Positions 48,282 through 57,620 of a DNA stretch of 64,000 nucleotides are shown here, piece after piece. The notes beneath the pieces are model-generated. The model did not search any database and was not told the DNA's origin. It worked only from the letters and a program-made list of their open reading frames with translations. The translations under genes were made by a program, and so were the position numbers. How positions within the stretch are numbered: position 1 is the first letter of the stretch; each line of letters begins with the position of its first letter. This DNA is from Humibacter albus DSM 18994 (GTDB lineage Bacteria; Actinomycetota; Actinomycetes; Actinomycetales; Microbacteriaceae), in NCBI RefSeq assembly GCF_000421825.1, contig NZ_ATXT01000013.1:534258-598257 (forward strand), read 5' to 3'.

Positions 48282-49229
48282 TCAGGGAATGAGCACGACC
48301 TTTCCGTGCGGCGCACCCGAAAGGCTGAGCTCGACGGCGGAGCGCCAGTCGTCGAGGCGGAACGTACGGCTGATCGGCAGACGGAACTGCCCCCGAGCCG
48401 TCTTCGTTGTGTACTCGGCGGTCGGGTCGTTCGGCGGCCAACCCTGCTCACGCACCATGTCGAGGTTCACCCGTGCGCCGAGCGTCCTCGCGTCGTCGTG
48501 ATCGCTGACGGTCACGACCTGGTGTGGCTCGCGCACCGTTTCGACCAGTGCCGAGATCGTTCCCGGTGCCGGCGGAGCTGCGTCGAGGGCCAGGTCCACG
48601 GGTCCGCCGGCGATTTCACGGACACGATCGGCCATCCCCTCACCGTATGGCGTGACCTGGGCGCCGAAGCCGACGAGGTCGGCGCGGAACGTCGGCCCGG
48701 CAGTGGCGATGACGCGCGCGCCGCGATCGCGCGCGACCTGTACTGCGGCATAACCGACCATGGATCCGGCACCGTGGACCAGCAGAGTGGTGTCGGAGTC
48801 GACACGCATCGCATCGAGGGTCCAGACCGCGGTCTGGACCACCATGGGCAACACGGCCGCCCGCACCGGGTCGAGCCCTTCCGGGATCGGGGCCCAGGAA
48901 CGCAGGATCGCCATATCGGCCGCGCCCGCGCTCGGCTGGCCCGCGAAGTCCGCGGAACCGACGACCAGGTCGCCGACGGCGACATCCGTCACGTTCTCGC
49001 CGACGGCATCCACGCGACCGGCGACGTCGCAGCCGAACCCGCGCGGCAGCGAGCCGGCCATGAAACCTCGACAGATGTGCCAATCGGCGGGGTTGAGACC
49101 GGTGGCGATGACCCGTACCCGAACTCTGTCGGCTGGCGGGTCTGCAACTTCGGCTGTCTCGAGTCGAACCACGTCGAGTGGCTCGCCGTACTCATAGAAG
49201 CGGAGAACGCGAGAAGTGGTTGCGGTCAT
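48282..49229 (-). CDS. NADP-dependent MDR oxidoreductase (quinone reductase-like)
   Basis: A 315-residue zinc-independent medium-chain reductase. The GroES-like N-terminal domain has ATGLNPADWHICRG and GFGCDVAGRVDAVGENV; the cofactor Rossmann motif is LVHGAGSMVGYAAVQVA. No structural zinc cysteine cluster is present, as in quinone oxidoreductases. It is divergent from a TetR gene 95 bp away and is presumably its target, responding to an electrophile or quinone. Confidence 0.9.
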   Translation of the reverse strand: MTATTSRVLRFYEYGEPLDVVRLETAEVADPPADRVRVRVIATGLNPADWHICRGFMAGSLPRGFGCDVAGRVDAVGENVTDVAVGDLVVGSADFAGQPSAGAADMAILRSWAPIPEGLDPVRAAVLPMVVQTAVWTLDAMRVDSDTTLLVHGAGSMVGYAAVQVARDRGARVIATAGPTFRADLVGFGAQVTPYGEGMADRVREIAGGPVDLALDAAPPAPGTISALVETVREPHQVVTVSDHDDARTLGARVNLDMVREQGWPPNDPTAEYTTKTARGQFRLPISRTFRLDDWRSAVELSLSGAPHGKVVLIP

Positions 49230-49266
49230 GTGAGCTCATCCTTCGTTTCGTGTCGCCGCGTAGCGA

Positions 49267-49304
49267 CAGTCACTGACACTAACACGTTTCGGCAGTCACT
49301 GACA
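49267..49304. promoter_or_regulatory. Two CAGTCACTGACA direct repeats, probable TetR operator
   Basis: CAGTCACTGACA occurs at 49267-49278 and 49293-49304, 26 bp apart, in the 95-bp gap between the MDR oxidoreductase and the divergent TetR gene. Each contains the near-palindrome GTCA-C-TGAC. The placement over both promoters fits a TetR operator. Confidence 0.65.
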
Positions 49305-49324
49305 TTTCTCCGTATGATCGACGC

Positions 49325-49879
49325 ATGCCTCGAAGTGGTGCCGAAGCGCGCAGGCGACTGCGTGAGGCCGCGCTCGACTTGTACCGGGAGCGCGGCTACG
49401 ACGCGACGACGACGGCGGAGATCGCTGCTCGGGCGGGCGTGACGGAACGCACCTATTTCCGTCACTTCGCAGACAAGCGCGAGGTGCTCTTCGACGGTGA
49501 ACTGGAGCTTCGCGACACGATCGTCGGTGCGATCGAGGCGGCACCGCCAGCGCAGTCTCCGCTGACGGTGCTCACGCACGCATTCGTGGCCAGCGTGCCT
49601 CTGTTCGTGGCCGGGCGACGCGTGGCCGAGCTGCGCCAGTCGATCATCGACGTCACACCCGCACTGCAAGAGCGTGCACATGCGAAGTCGGCCGCCCTGG
49701 TGGCATCGATCACCGCGGCGCTGGCTGCGCGGGGCGAATCGAGGTCGTCAGCGGCTCTCGTTGGCCAGATCGGAATGGCGGCCTTCGGCCATGCGATTCG
49801 TGGCTGGAACGGCACGTCGGGCACCGACCTCGAGCGGCTCATCCGCGTCGCTTTCGACGAGGTGCGGGCACTCGACTGA
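49325..49879 (+). CDS. TetR-family regulator (divergent from MDR oxidoreductase)
   Basis: A 184-residue repressor with an intact helix-turn-helix (TTTAEIAARAGVTERTYFRHF at about residues 28-48) and an all-helical ligand domain. ATG 49325. It most probably represses itself and the oxidoreductase through the paired CAGTCACTGACA sites. The inducer is unknown. Confidence 0.93.
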   Translation: MPRSGAEARRRLREAALDLYRERGYDATTTAEIAARAGVTERTYFRHFADKREVLFDGELELRDTIVGAIEAAPPAQSPLTVLTHAFVASVPLFVAGRRVAELRQSIIDVTPALQERAHAKSAALVASITAALAARGESRSSAALVGQIGMAAFGHAIRGWNGTSGTDLERLIRVAFDEVRALD

Positions 49880-49883
49880 CGTC

Positions 49884-50993
49884 TCAACTCGCAGCAGGCA
49901 TCCCGTTCAGATGCTTTGCGAGCGCGCTGACGGCATCCCGACCTGCCCGGTTGGCGCCGACGGTTGACTGCGAGGGGCCGAAGCCGATCAGGTGAACGCG
50001 CGGATCCGACGCCACCTGAGTGCCGCGCATGCGGATGCCGCCGAGCTCGTTCCGGAGTTGCAGCGGGGTCAGGTGCTCGAGATCGGCCTTGAATCCGGTC
50101 GCCCACAGGATGGCGTCGAGCGTGGTGAAGCTGCCGTCGGCCTCACGCACGCCGTGCGGTTCGATCCGCGTGAACATCGGGCGCCGCACCAGGGCGCCGC
50201 GCTCACGGGCGGCGACGGCGTACGGCGTCCAGCCCAGGCCCGTGTAGGAGACGACCGATCCGGTGGGGCGCCCGGCTTCGACGTCGGCGACCACCTTGGC
50301 GATCGTCTCGCGCCCGGTGGTCTCCGGCTCGAAGTGACCCTCGATGAATACCGGCTCGCGGCGGGTGTACCAGAAGGTCGTGGCCACGCGGGAGATCTCC
50401 TCAAGTTGCTGGAGTGCGGAGATGCCGCCGCCGACAATGGCGACCCGCTGCCCGGCGAACTCGTCGAGTGACACGTAGTCGTGCGTGTGGAGCTGGCGAC
50501 CCAGGAAGGTCTCCTGACCGGGATAGTGCGGATGCACCGGATTGTTCCAGGTGCCCGTCGCGTTGATGACGGCACGGGCCATCCATCGTCCGCGATTCGT
50601 CTCGACGATCAGGTCGCCGGTCGGATCGTCGTCGACGCGGCGGACGGAGGACACGGCGATCGGACGGAGGACCGGCAGGGCGTATTCCCGCTCGAAGCCG
50701 GCGAAATAGCGGGGGACGGCGATTCTGCTCTCCTCGTCGGGATCGAGCGCGGGCTGCCGGTAGCGCGGCAGAGCGAAGATGCCGTTGAGTGTTGCGACCT
50801 TGAGCGATGGCCAGCGGTGCTGCCAGGCGCCGCCGGGTGCGCGGTTCGCGTCGAGAACGACGAACGTGCGGGTGCCGTCTGGGTCGTCGAGTGCGCTCGT
50901 GAAGCCGCGGTGCTGCAGATGATAGGCGGCGGAGAGCCCGGCCTGACCGGCGCCGATGACGACGACGGTCGCCCGGCGAGGAGAGTCGTTCAC
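49884..50993 (-). CDS. Flavin-dependent monooxygenase/oxidoreductase (CzcO/FMO-like)
   Basis: A 369-residue protein with an N-terminal FAD motif VIGAGQAGLSAAYHL and a second dinucleotide motif IVGGGISALQQLEEI near residue 190 for NADPH, the two-Rossmann layout of flavin monooxygenases and thioredoxin-reductase-like YpdA/CzcO proteins. WPSLKVATLNGIFALP and ATGTWNNP match the FMO group; the ATGF motif is present as WATGF. GTG 50993. It ends 4 bp from the convergent TetR stop. Substrate unknown. Confidence 0.88.
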   Translation of the reverse strand: MNDSPRRATVVVIGAGQAGLSAAYHLQHRGFTSALDDPDGTRTFVVLDANRAPGGAWQHRWPSLKVATLNGIFALPRYRQPALDPDEESRIAVPRYFAGFEREYALPVLRPIAVSSVRRVDDDPTGDLIVETNRGRWMARAVINATGTWNNPVHPHYPGQETFLGRQLHTHDYVSLDEFAGQRVAIVGGGISALQQLEEISRVATTFWYTRREPVFIEGHFEPETTGRETIAKVVADVEAGRPTGSVVSYTGLGWTPYAVAARERGALVRRPMFTRIEPHGVREADGSFTTLDAILWATGFKADLEHLTPLQLRNELGGIRMRGTQVASDPRVHLIGFGPSQSTVGANRAGRDAVSALAKHLNGMPAAS

Positions 50994-51118
50994 AGCGGAG
51001 TGAAACCCTGCGGTGGTGCGGGATCTTCCCCGACCGCACGCTTCTTCCCGGGCAGGTGCTTGTTCCGAGAGGAACGTCTATCGGCGCCGCTGCCCGCCGC
51101 GTTGCATAATCGTCACCG

Positions 51119-51553
51119 ATGACCACCTGGAATCCGCACCTCCCCGGCGTTGTGACTCTGCCCGACGGGCGCCGCGTTCGCGGGCGGGGCCTTTCCGCAG
51201 GGATGCCTCAGGGCGAGCTCGCTCCGGAGTTCGCGCTCTACCTCACCGCGCGACCGCACAGCGAGCCCGGCTGGGAGAGCCGATGGGTGCGCTGGCCCGA
51301 CTTCCGCCTGCCGCGCGACACGGACGACGCCGTCGACGCGATCCGGGATGCCTACTCCCGCGCCGGGTCGGCCAAGGTCGAGATCGCGTGCGCCGGCGGT
51401 ACCGGACGCACCGGATCGGCAATGGCGATGCTCGCACGGCTGGCCGGCATCCCGAGCGCGGATGCCGTCGCCTGGGTCCGCGCGCACTACCGGCCGCGCG
51501 CGGTCGAGACGCGGCGGCAACGGCAGTGGGTGGCCCGTACGCCGCTGAGGTGA
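51119..51553 (+). CDS. Protein-tyrosine-phosphatase-like protein
   Basis: A 144-residue cysteine phosphatase. The P-loop reads ACAGGTGRTGSAMA, a CxxGxxRT/S catalytic loop with Cys at about residue 91; the general acid Asp probably lies in VRWPDFRLP. It resembles small dual-specificity-like phosphatases of actinobacteria. ATG 51119. It is followed by a membrane protein gene 122 bp later. Confidence 0.83.
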   Translation: MTTWNPHLPGVVTLPDGRRVRGRGLSAGMPQGELAPEFALYLTARPHSEPGWESRWVRWPDFRLPRDTDDAVDAIRDAYSRAGSAKVEIACAGGTGRTGSAMAMLARLAGIPSADAVAWVRAHYRPRAVETRRQRQWVARTPLR

Positions 51554-51675
51554 GGCAGGCTGCGCCACACGGCCTGCGGCCCAGCCTCCAGGCGCCGCCG
51601 CGCGGACACCTAGCACGATCGGACCTTCGATGCGACCGCTTTCGTCGGTTCGACCCCGCCGCGTAGAACGGGACC

Positions 51676-52185
51676 ATGCCGATTCGTGCTGCACTGGGCA
51701 TCCTCGCTGCCGCCCGCCTCGCCGGAAGACTGGCGGCCGGGGCCGCCGCGGGTGTCGTCGCCACCACCGCGATGAGCGCCGTGCTCGGCGCGCTGCACCG
51801 GGCTGGGACCATCGACCGGCAGCCCCCACAGCTCATCGTCGACACCGTGCTTCCCCACCTTCCCGAGGACAAGAACCGGGTGCTGGCGGCTGTCGCCCAC
51901 TTCGGTTACGGAACCAGCGCCGCGGCAGCATACGCGGCGGCGGTTCCGGTGGCGGCGCGAGGCGCGACATCCGGCGCACTGTACGGCCTGCTCGTCTGGT
52001 TCTGCGGATACGAGGGATGGCTCCCGCTCCTGCGCGTGATGCCACCCGCCCATCGGGACGATCCGAACCGTGTCGGAACGATGGTCGCGGCGCACGTCGT
52101 GTTCGGGGCGGTGCTCGGAGGAGTCCTCAGGAACATCGCGCGAAGGGCACGTCGGCGCCATTCGCCGAGTCGGCCAACACGATGA
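51676..52185 (+). CDS. Small multi-pass membrane protein (DUF1440-like)
   Basis: A 169-residue Ala-rich protein with about four transmembrane helices (about 14-40, 76-92, 98-112, 134-150). The opening AGRLAAGAAAGVVATTAMSAVLGALHRAG, with a glycine-rich helix then polar loop, recalls DUF1440/YagU-like inner membrane proteins; this is a tentative match. Its stop overlaps the start of the GH13-like gene (ATGA), so the two are translationally coupled. Confidence 0.65.
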   Translation: MPIRAALGILAAARLAGRLAAGAAAGVVATTAMSAVLGALHRAGTIDRQPPQLIVDTVLPHLPEDKNRVLAAVAHFGYGTSAAAAYAAAVPVAARGATSGALYGLLVWFCGYEGWLPLLRVMPPAHRDDPNRVGTMVAAHVVFGAVLGGVLRNIARRARRRHSPSRPTR

Positions 52186-53768
52186 GCTGGCCTCCCACCG
52201 GATTCGTCTACGGCATCGATGTCGCGCGGTTCCGGGATTCGAACGGCGACGGCATCGGCGACCTGGCCGGCGTGACCGACCGGCTCGAGCACATCCGCGA
52301 CCTCGGCGCCCAGTGGATCTGGCTCCTCCCCATCTTTCCCAGCCTTCGCCGCGACAACGGCTACGACGTGGACGACCATGAGGGCATCGACCCGCGGTTC
52401 GGCGACCTCGACGACTTCGCGGCGCTGATCGACGGATGCCATCGGCTCGGCATCTCGGTCATGCTCGACCTGGTCGTGCACCACACCTCGGACCGCCACC
52501 GCTGGTTCCTCGACGCCCGACGCGACCGCGGGTCAGCACACGGCCACTACTACGTGTGGGCCGATGAGCCCATCGAGATTCCCGGCGACACGAACGTCTT
52601 CCCCGGCGAAGAGGATGCGGTCTGGAGCTACGACGAGACCGCCGCCGGCTGGTACCACCACCAGTTCTACGCGTATCAGCCGGATCTCAATCTGGCGAAC
52701 GAGGACGTGGCCGAGGAGGTCGTCGGCATCGCGACGACCTGGCTCCGCCGCGGAGTCGACGGCTTCCGCATCGACGCCGCCATCCCGGCCGTGAACCCGA
52801 AGCCCACCGACGGCACCGGCGTGAACGAGAAGGACTTCTACCAGAAGCTGCACGCCAGGCTTTCCGAGGTGCGGCCCGACGTCGTGCTGATGGGCGAAGC
52901 CGACGTGCCGCCCGAGTCCATGGCCCCGCTTCTGCAGAGCCGTGGGATGGATGCCGTGCTCGACTTCACGCTGAACAACAGCCTGTTCCTCGCGCTGGCA
53001 CGGGAAGACCCCGGCCCGGTCTACGACGCGCTCGACCGACTGGACCGCACGTCGCGCCCGGCATGCAGGGTCAACTTCGTTCGCAACGTCGATGAGCTCG
53101 ACCTGCAGCAGCTGCACGACGACGAACGGACCGAGGTCATGAGGGCGTTCGGACCCGCGCCGGACATGCTCCTCTACGGGCGGGGCCTGCGACGCGGGTG
53201 GGCCCCGATGATGGGGACGCCGGAGCGCTTTCGTATGACGCTCAGCCTGCTCGCCGCCCTGCCGGGTGTTCCGCTGATCATGCAGGGTCAGGAGATCGGC
53301 ATCGGTGAGGACCTCTCCGTGGAGGGACGGGATGCCTGTCGTCCCGCCATGCAGTGGACGGCGGAGGCCGGGGTCGGGTTCAGCACGCGCGCGGACTCGC
53401 CGTACATCCTGCCGGCGCAGCGCGAGGGACCGTTCGCTGCCGCGCGAGTGAACGTGCTCGACCAGTCCGGCGATGAACGCTCCCACCTCGCGCTGGCCCG
53501 TGCTCTGGCGAGGACGCGGCAGGCGTCGGGCGTGGACGGTGAGATCGCGCGGCCTGTGCCGATCCCCGGAGCGGGGTCCGTGGTGGCGCTCGCCGGGGGA
53601 GACACGGTGACGCTGCACAACCTCAGCGCCCGCCCGCAGGTGGTGACGCCGCTGACGGACGCCGACGTGCTGCTCGCCGAGGCGTGGCACGGGGACGTGC
53701 TCGGTCCCTATGGATTCGTGTGGCTGCGGACGCGAGGCGAGGCGCGGTTCGCGAGAGGAACGAGCTGA
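52182..53768 (+). CDS. GH13-like alpha-amylase family protein with altered catalytic-region motifs
   Basis: A 528-residue barrel protein closest to trehalose synthase/oligo-glucosidase types (GIDVARFRDSNGDGIGDLAGV). The nucleophile Asp in GFRIDAAIP and acid Glu in VLMGEAD are kept, as is the third Asp in RNVDELD. Region I reads DLVVHHTS in place of DLVVNHTS and region IV reads NVD in place of NHD, so two conserved subsite -1 residues differ. It may have altered activity or specificity. ATG 52182 overlaps the membrane protein stop. Its 3' end overlaps the phosphoesterase gene by 61 bp. Confidence 0.85.
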   Translation: MSWPPTGFVYGIDVARFRDSNGDGIGDLAGVTDRLEHIRDLGAQWIWLLPIFPSLRRDNGYDVDDHEGIDPRFGDLDDFAALIDGCHRLGISVMLDLVVHHTSDRHRWFLDARRDRGSAHGHYYVWADEPIEIPGDTNVFPGEEDAVWSYDETAAGWYHHQFYAYQPDLNLANEDVAEEVVGIATTWLRRGVDGFRIDAAIPAVNPKPTDGTGVNEKDFYQKLHARLSEVRPDVVLMGEADVPPESMAPLLQSRGMDAVLDFTLNNSLFLALAREDPGPVYDALDRLDRTSRPACRVNFVRNVDELDLQQLHDDERTEVMRAFGPAPDMLLYGRGLRRGWAPMMGTPERFRMTLSLLAALPGVPLIMQGQEIGIGEDLSVEGRDACRPAMQWTAEAGVGFSTRADSPYILPAQREGPFAAARVNVLDQSGDERSHLALARALARTRQASGVDGEIARPVPIPGAGSVVALAGGDTVTLHNLSARPQVVTPLTDADVLLAEAWHGDVLGPYGFVWLRTRGEARFARGTS

Positions 53769-54244
53769 ACCTGCTGCAGGCATCCATCGACGGCCTCGGC
53801 CGTGAGGTAGGTCCCGTTCGGCTGACGCCGGCGATCGGTCGGCGAGCCGGGGTTGAGCAGGCGGAGCCCCGCCGGCGTCACGGAATCCCACGGGATGTGG
53901 CTGTGCCCGAACACGAGGACGTCGGTGTCGGGGAATGCGACGTCCATGCGGGCTTCACGCCCGGCCGCCGGTCCGGTCTCGTGCACGGCGGCGAAACGGA
54001 TGCCTGCCACGTTCCAACGCGCGACCTCCGGCAGCGCATCCCGCAGCTCGGCACCGTCGTTGTTGCCGTACACCGCGTGCAGCACCTTCGCCCGGGAGCG
54101 GATCCTCTCGAACAGTTCCAGGGAGACCCAGTCGCCGGCGTGCACGACGATGTCCGCATCGGCAATGGCATCCCACACCTCGGGCTGCAGGTCATGGGCG
54201 CGCTTCGGCACGTGCGTGTCCGAGAGGAGGAGCAGCGAGACCAT
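53708..54244 (-). CDS. YfcE/MJ0936-type metallophosphoesterase
   Basis: A 178-residue metal-dependent phosphodiesterase. Metal motifs are LLSDTHV, VVHAGDW, GNNDG and VFGHSHIPW, followed by LLNPGS, the standard order of the YfcE family. ATG 54244 is the correct start as it opens the calcineurin-like fold, although the frame continues upstream. The 3' ends of this gene and of the GH13-like gene overlap by 61 bp on opposite strands. Confidence 0.9.
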   Translation of the reverse strand: MVSLLLLSDTHVPKRAHDLQPEVWDAIADADIVVHAGDWVSLELFERIRSRAKVLHAVYGNNDGAELRDALPEVARWNVAGIRFAAVHETGPAAGREARMDVAFPDTDVLVFGHSHIPWDSVTPAGLRLLNPGSPTDRRRQPNGTYLTAEAVDGCLQQVQLVPLANRASPRVRSHTNP

Positions 54245-54364
54245 GCGACCAGTATCTTCCCCGGCCCATGGGCGTGGCCGCGTCTCGACTTTCGCACTGC
54301 TTCGGGCCGCGGATCTCGGTGTCGGTTTCGTGCGCGGCCGGGTGAACCATAGGATGCCGTCACC

Positions 54365-54601
54365 ATGCTTGAGAACTTCCTGCCGCAGCCTGGCACGCAG
54401 ATCGTGGTCGTGAACAACACGCCCTTCACGCTCACGCAGACCGAGTCGGGCGAGCCGTGGAGCATCATCCGCGGCGAGACGACGCTCGGACACCTCTACA
54501 TCAACGACCAGGGCTCGTGGGGGGTCTGGCCGCTCTACGAGGGGTGCACGTACATCCCGTCGGCGCCGACTCCCGGTGAGGCACTGCAGCAGGCTCTCTA
54601 G
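54365..54601 (+). CDS. Hypothetical 78-residue protein
   Basis: A small acidic soluble protein with beta-rich pattern (QIVVVNNTPFTLTQTESGEPW, GTWG-like turn, single Cys). No signal peptide or membrane segment. Codon usage and GTG/ATG context look genuine. I do not recognise the family. It lies 120 bp from the divergent phosphoesterase and meets the convergent monooxygenase gene 8 bp beyond its stop. Confidence 0.6.
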   Translation: MLENFLPQPGTQIVVVNNTPFTLTQTESGEPWSIIRGETTLGHLYINDQGSWGVWPLYEGCTYIPSAPTPGEALQQAL

Positions 54602-54609
54602 TCGCGGGG

Positions 54610-55989
54610 CTACGCCTCCACGGGCACAGACGCACGGTACCGCGCGCCACGGTGGTCGTCAGCAATCCGCGCACCCTTGCCGAGCACGGCCTCGCGGAAG
54701 GTCTGGCCCTCCTGCGGCTCGGCGAGCACGCCGCGACGGCGCAGCTCGGGGGAGACCAGGCGAACGAAGTCCTCTTCGCCGCTGGGACGGATGACACTCG
54801 ACAGGTTGAAACCGTCGACATCCGCTTCCTCGACCCAGCGCTCGAGTTCGTCCGCGACGGTCTGCGGGGAGCCGACGATGACCGGGCCGCGGCCGCCGAT
54901 GCTGATGAACTTCGCCATCTCGCGAATGGTCCAGACCCGCTCCGGGTCGAGCTTCGTGAACGTCGCGAGTGCCGACTGATGCGCTTCGGACTGCACGTAC
55001 TCGAGCGGCTCGTCCACGTCGACGCCCGACAGGTCTACACCGGTCCAGCCGCCGAACAGTGCCAGCGCGGCCTCCGGGTCGACGTATTGCTGGAAGTCCT
55101 CGTACTTCGCCCGCGCGGCCTCGTCGGTCTCCGCCACGATCACCGTGGCCATCGTGAAGATCTTGACGGCATCCGCGCTGCGGCCCTTCTCCACGAGCGC
55201 TCCGCGCACGTTGTCGACCCATTTGCGCACGATGGATGTCGTCGGCCCGTTGAAGAAGATCGCCTCCGCGTGCTCGGCGGCGAACGACAGCCCGCGCGGC
55301 GACGCACCTGCCTGGAACAGCAGCGGCGTGCGCTGCACCGACGGCGCGGCGAGCGCCGGCCCCGGCACGGTGAAGTACTTGCCCTCGTGGTCGATGCGAC
55401 GCACCTTGCTCGGGTCGATGAACACGCCCGTCTCGCGGTCAGCGACCACGGCGTCGTCGTCGAACGATGACTCCCACAGCTTGTACACGACCTCCATGTA
55501 CTCGTCGGCGCGGTCGTAGCGCTCGTCGTGCGGAGGCTGCTGCGCGAGCCCGAGGTTGCGGGCGGCGGAGTTCTGGTACGAAGTGACGATGTTCCAGCCG
55601 ACGCGACCGTCCGTGAGATGGTCCAGCGTGGTGAAGCGGCGGGCGAGAAGGTATGGATGCTCGTAGGTCACCGACGCCGTGACGCCGACCCCGATCTTGC
55701 TGGTGCCCGCTGCGAGGGCCGGGATGATCACCGTGGGGTCGAGAACGGGATACTGCACGCCGCCGCGCATCGTGGCATCCCCGTTCCCGCCGTACACGTC
55801 GTACTGCCCCAGGATGTCGGCGAGGAAGATGCCGCTGAACCCGCCGGACTCGAGCGTGCGGGCCAACTCGATCCAGTAGTCGAGTTCCGCGTAGCGGTAG
55901 CTCTTGTCATCCGGATGCCGCCACAGGCCGGGGGACTGGAACGCGGGCACCATCATCTCGAACGCGTTGAGCATCAGTTGCTTGGCCAT
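54610..55989 (-). CDS. NtaA/SnaA/DszA-type FMNH2-dependent monooxygenase
   Basis: A 459-residue class C flavin monooxygenase of the bacterial luciferase superfamily. Segments LNAFEMMVPAFQSPGLWRHP, FLADILGQYDVYGG, FTTLDHLTDGRVGWNIVTSYQNSAARNLG and LFQAGASPRG are typical of the NtaA/DszA group, which oxidises organosulfur or nitrilotriacetate-type compounds using reduced FMN. An AAGGAG site precedes ATG 55989. A transporter gene upstream on the same strand suggests an import-and-oxidise pair. Confidence 0.9.
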   Translation of the reverse strand: MAKQLMLNAFEMMVPAFQSPGLWRHPDDKSYRYAELDYWIELARTLESGGFSGIFLADILGQYDVYGGNGDATMRGGVQYPVLDPTVIIPALAAGTSKIGVGVTASVTYEHPYLLARRFTTLDHLTDGRVGWNIVTSYQNSAARNLGLAQQPPHDERYDRADEYMEVVYKLWESSFDDDAVVADRETGVFIDPSKVRRIDHEGKYFTVPGPALAAPSVQRTPLLFQAGASPRGLSFAAEHAEAIFFNGPTTSIVRKWVDNVRGALVEKGRSADAVKIFTMATVIVAETDEAARAKYEDFQQYVDPEAALALFGGWTGVDLSGVDVDEPLEYVQSEAHQSALATFTKLDPERVWTIREMAKFISIGGRGPVIVGSPQTVADELERWVEEADVDGFNLSSVIRPSGEEDFVRLVSPELRRRGVLAEPQEGQTFREAVLGKGARIADDHRGARYRASVPVEA

Positions 55990-56088
55990 CGGGGTCTCCT
56001 TCGGGTGTTACGAGTGGTCGTCGTGCCGGATGCGACGGGCGAGGGGAGCGCGTGCTCCGCACGGGCATCCGCGCATGTCACGAGGCGG

Positions 56089-57429
56089 TCAGAACGTGTC
56101 GGGGGTTTTCGGGTTGCGAATGTACTCGCGCGCCGGATCCTTGGCTGCGATCGCGGCGATCAGGGACAGCGCGGCGAGGGCGGTGATGTAGAGGCAGATC
56201 AGCCACGGCTGTCCTCCGCCGACCACGAGCAGCGACGCCGCGATGACCGGGGTGAGGCCGCCGGAGAGAACCGTGCCGATCTGGCATCCCAGCGACACGC
56301 CCGTGTAGCGCACCTCCACCGGGAACTGCTCGGCGAACCACGCCGCCTGCGGGCCGTAGATGGCGTCGTGAATGAAGTTCATGCCGACGACCAGCACCAG
56401 TGGCAGGAAGAGCAGCGAGCCGTTGTCGAGGAACCAGAAGAACGGCCAGATGAAGACCGCGATCGCGATGATGGCCGCGATGGCGATCGGCTTGCGGCCG
56501 AGGCGGTCGGAGGCCCAGCCCCACAGCGGTCCCGACGCGAGCCCGAGCGCGGAGACGATCGCCACGGCGATGACGCCGTGCGTGCTGTCGCCGCGCTGCG
56601 CGGAGAGATAGCTGAGCAGGTAGACGGCGAGGATGGCGAACAGGCCGGGCTGCGCCAGCCGCAGGCCGATCGTGATCAGCAGCGCCCGCCAGTGGTGACG
56701 CAGCACCTCCGCGACGGGCGCCTTGACCAGCTGATCCTCGTCTTTGATCTTGCGGAAGCTGGGCGAGTCGTCCACCCCGAGCCGGATATACAGGCCCACC
56801 CCGACGAGCACGGCGCTGGCGAGGAACGGAATGCGCCAGCCGAATGACACGAACTGCTCGTGCGTGAGGAACGTCTGTACGAGCACGAAGGCGCCGGTCG
56901 CCAGGAGCATGCCCGCCGCCGAGCCGGTCTGCGTGAAGCTGCCGAAGAAGCCGCGCAGGCCGCGCGGCGCGTGCTCGACGGCGAGGGTCGCCGAGCCGCC
57001 CCATTCGGCGCCGCTCGCCAGCCCCTGGATGAGCCGCAGCACCACGAGGCCGAGCACGGCGAACCCGCCGATCGTCGCGTAGCCCGGCAGCAGGCCGATG
57101 GCGGTGGAGGCCAGCCCCATGATGACCAGAGAGAACGAGAGCAGCGCCTTGCGTCCGATCCGGTCGCCCAGGTGACCGGCGATGGCGCCACCGAGCGGAC
57201 GGGAGATGAACCCGATCGCGAAGATCGCGAAGGCGGCGATGCTGCCGATCAGCGACGACTCGGTGGGAAAGAACTGCTGGTTGAAGATGAGCGCGGTCGC
57301 GGTGCCGTACGCGTAGAAGTCGTACCACTCGACGGCCGTCCCGATGAACGACGAGGTGAGGACGCGCTTCTTGCCGGTGATGCCCGACGACGGCGCGGTC
57401 TCGGTTTCCTGAAGATCGAGGGCGGTCAT
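56089..57429 (-). CDS. MHS-family MFS transporter
   Basis: A 446-residue metabolite:H+ symporter with about 12 helices. FIGTAVEWYDFYAYGTATALIF at helix 1, RPLGGAIAGHLGDRIGRKALL at loop 2-3, RLIQGLASGAEWGGSATLAVEHAPRGLRGFFGS and GPLWGWASDRLGRKP are hallmarks of the MHS group (proline/betaine, citrate, shikimate transporters). AAGGA precedes ATG 57429. It lies 99 bp upstream of the monooxygenase gene on the same strand. Confidence 0.92.
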   Translation of the reverse strand: MTALDLQETETAPSSGITGKKRVLTSSFIGTAVEWYDFYAYGTATALIFNQQFFPTESSLIGSIAAFAIFAIGFISRPLGGAIAGHLGDRIGRKALLSFSLVIMGLASTAIGLLPGYATIGGFAVLGLVVLRLIQGLASGAEWGGSATLAVEHAPRGLRGFFGSFTQTGSAAGMLLATGAFVLVQTFLTHEQFVSFGWRIPFLASAVLVGVGLYIRLGVDDSPSFRKIKDEDQLVKAPVAEVLRHHWRALLITIGLRLAQPGLFAILAVYLLSYLSAQRGDSTHGVIAVAIVSALGLASGPLWGWASDRLGRKPIAIAAIIAIAVFIWPFFWFLDNGSLLFLPLVLVVGMNFIHDAIYGPQAAWFAEQFPVEVRYTGVSLGCQIGTVLSGGLTPVIAASLLVVGGGQPWLICLYITALAALSLIAAIAAKDPAREYIRNPKTPDTF

Positions 57430-57620
57430 GATGATCCTTCGTGGGCTGCGTGGTGCAGGACAGGGAGGTGGTGCAGAACGTGCGGGGGAACGGGCTGAGG
57501 CTAGGCCGCCCCGGGTTCCGCTCCAAGGGCGTTCGTCACAAACGCCCGAACATGTCGCCGCGTGACTCTCTGTTACGCGTTCATTTGCAGCGTCGTGCCT
57601 GGCACGCGTTGAGTTCGGTC

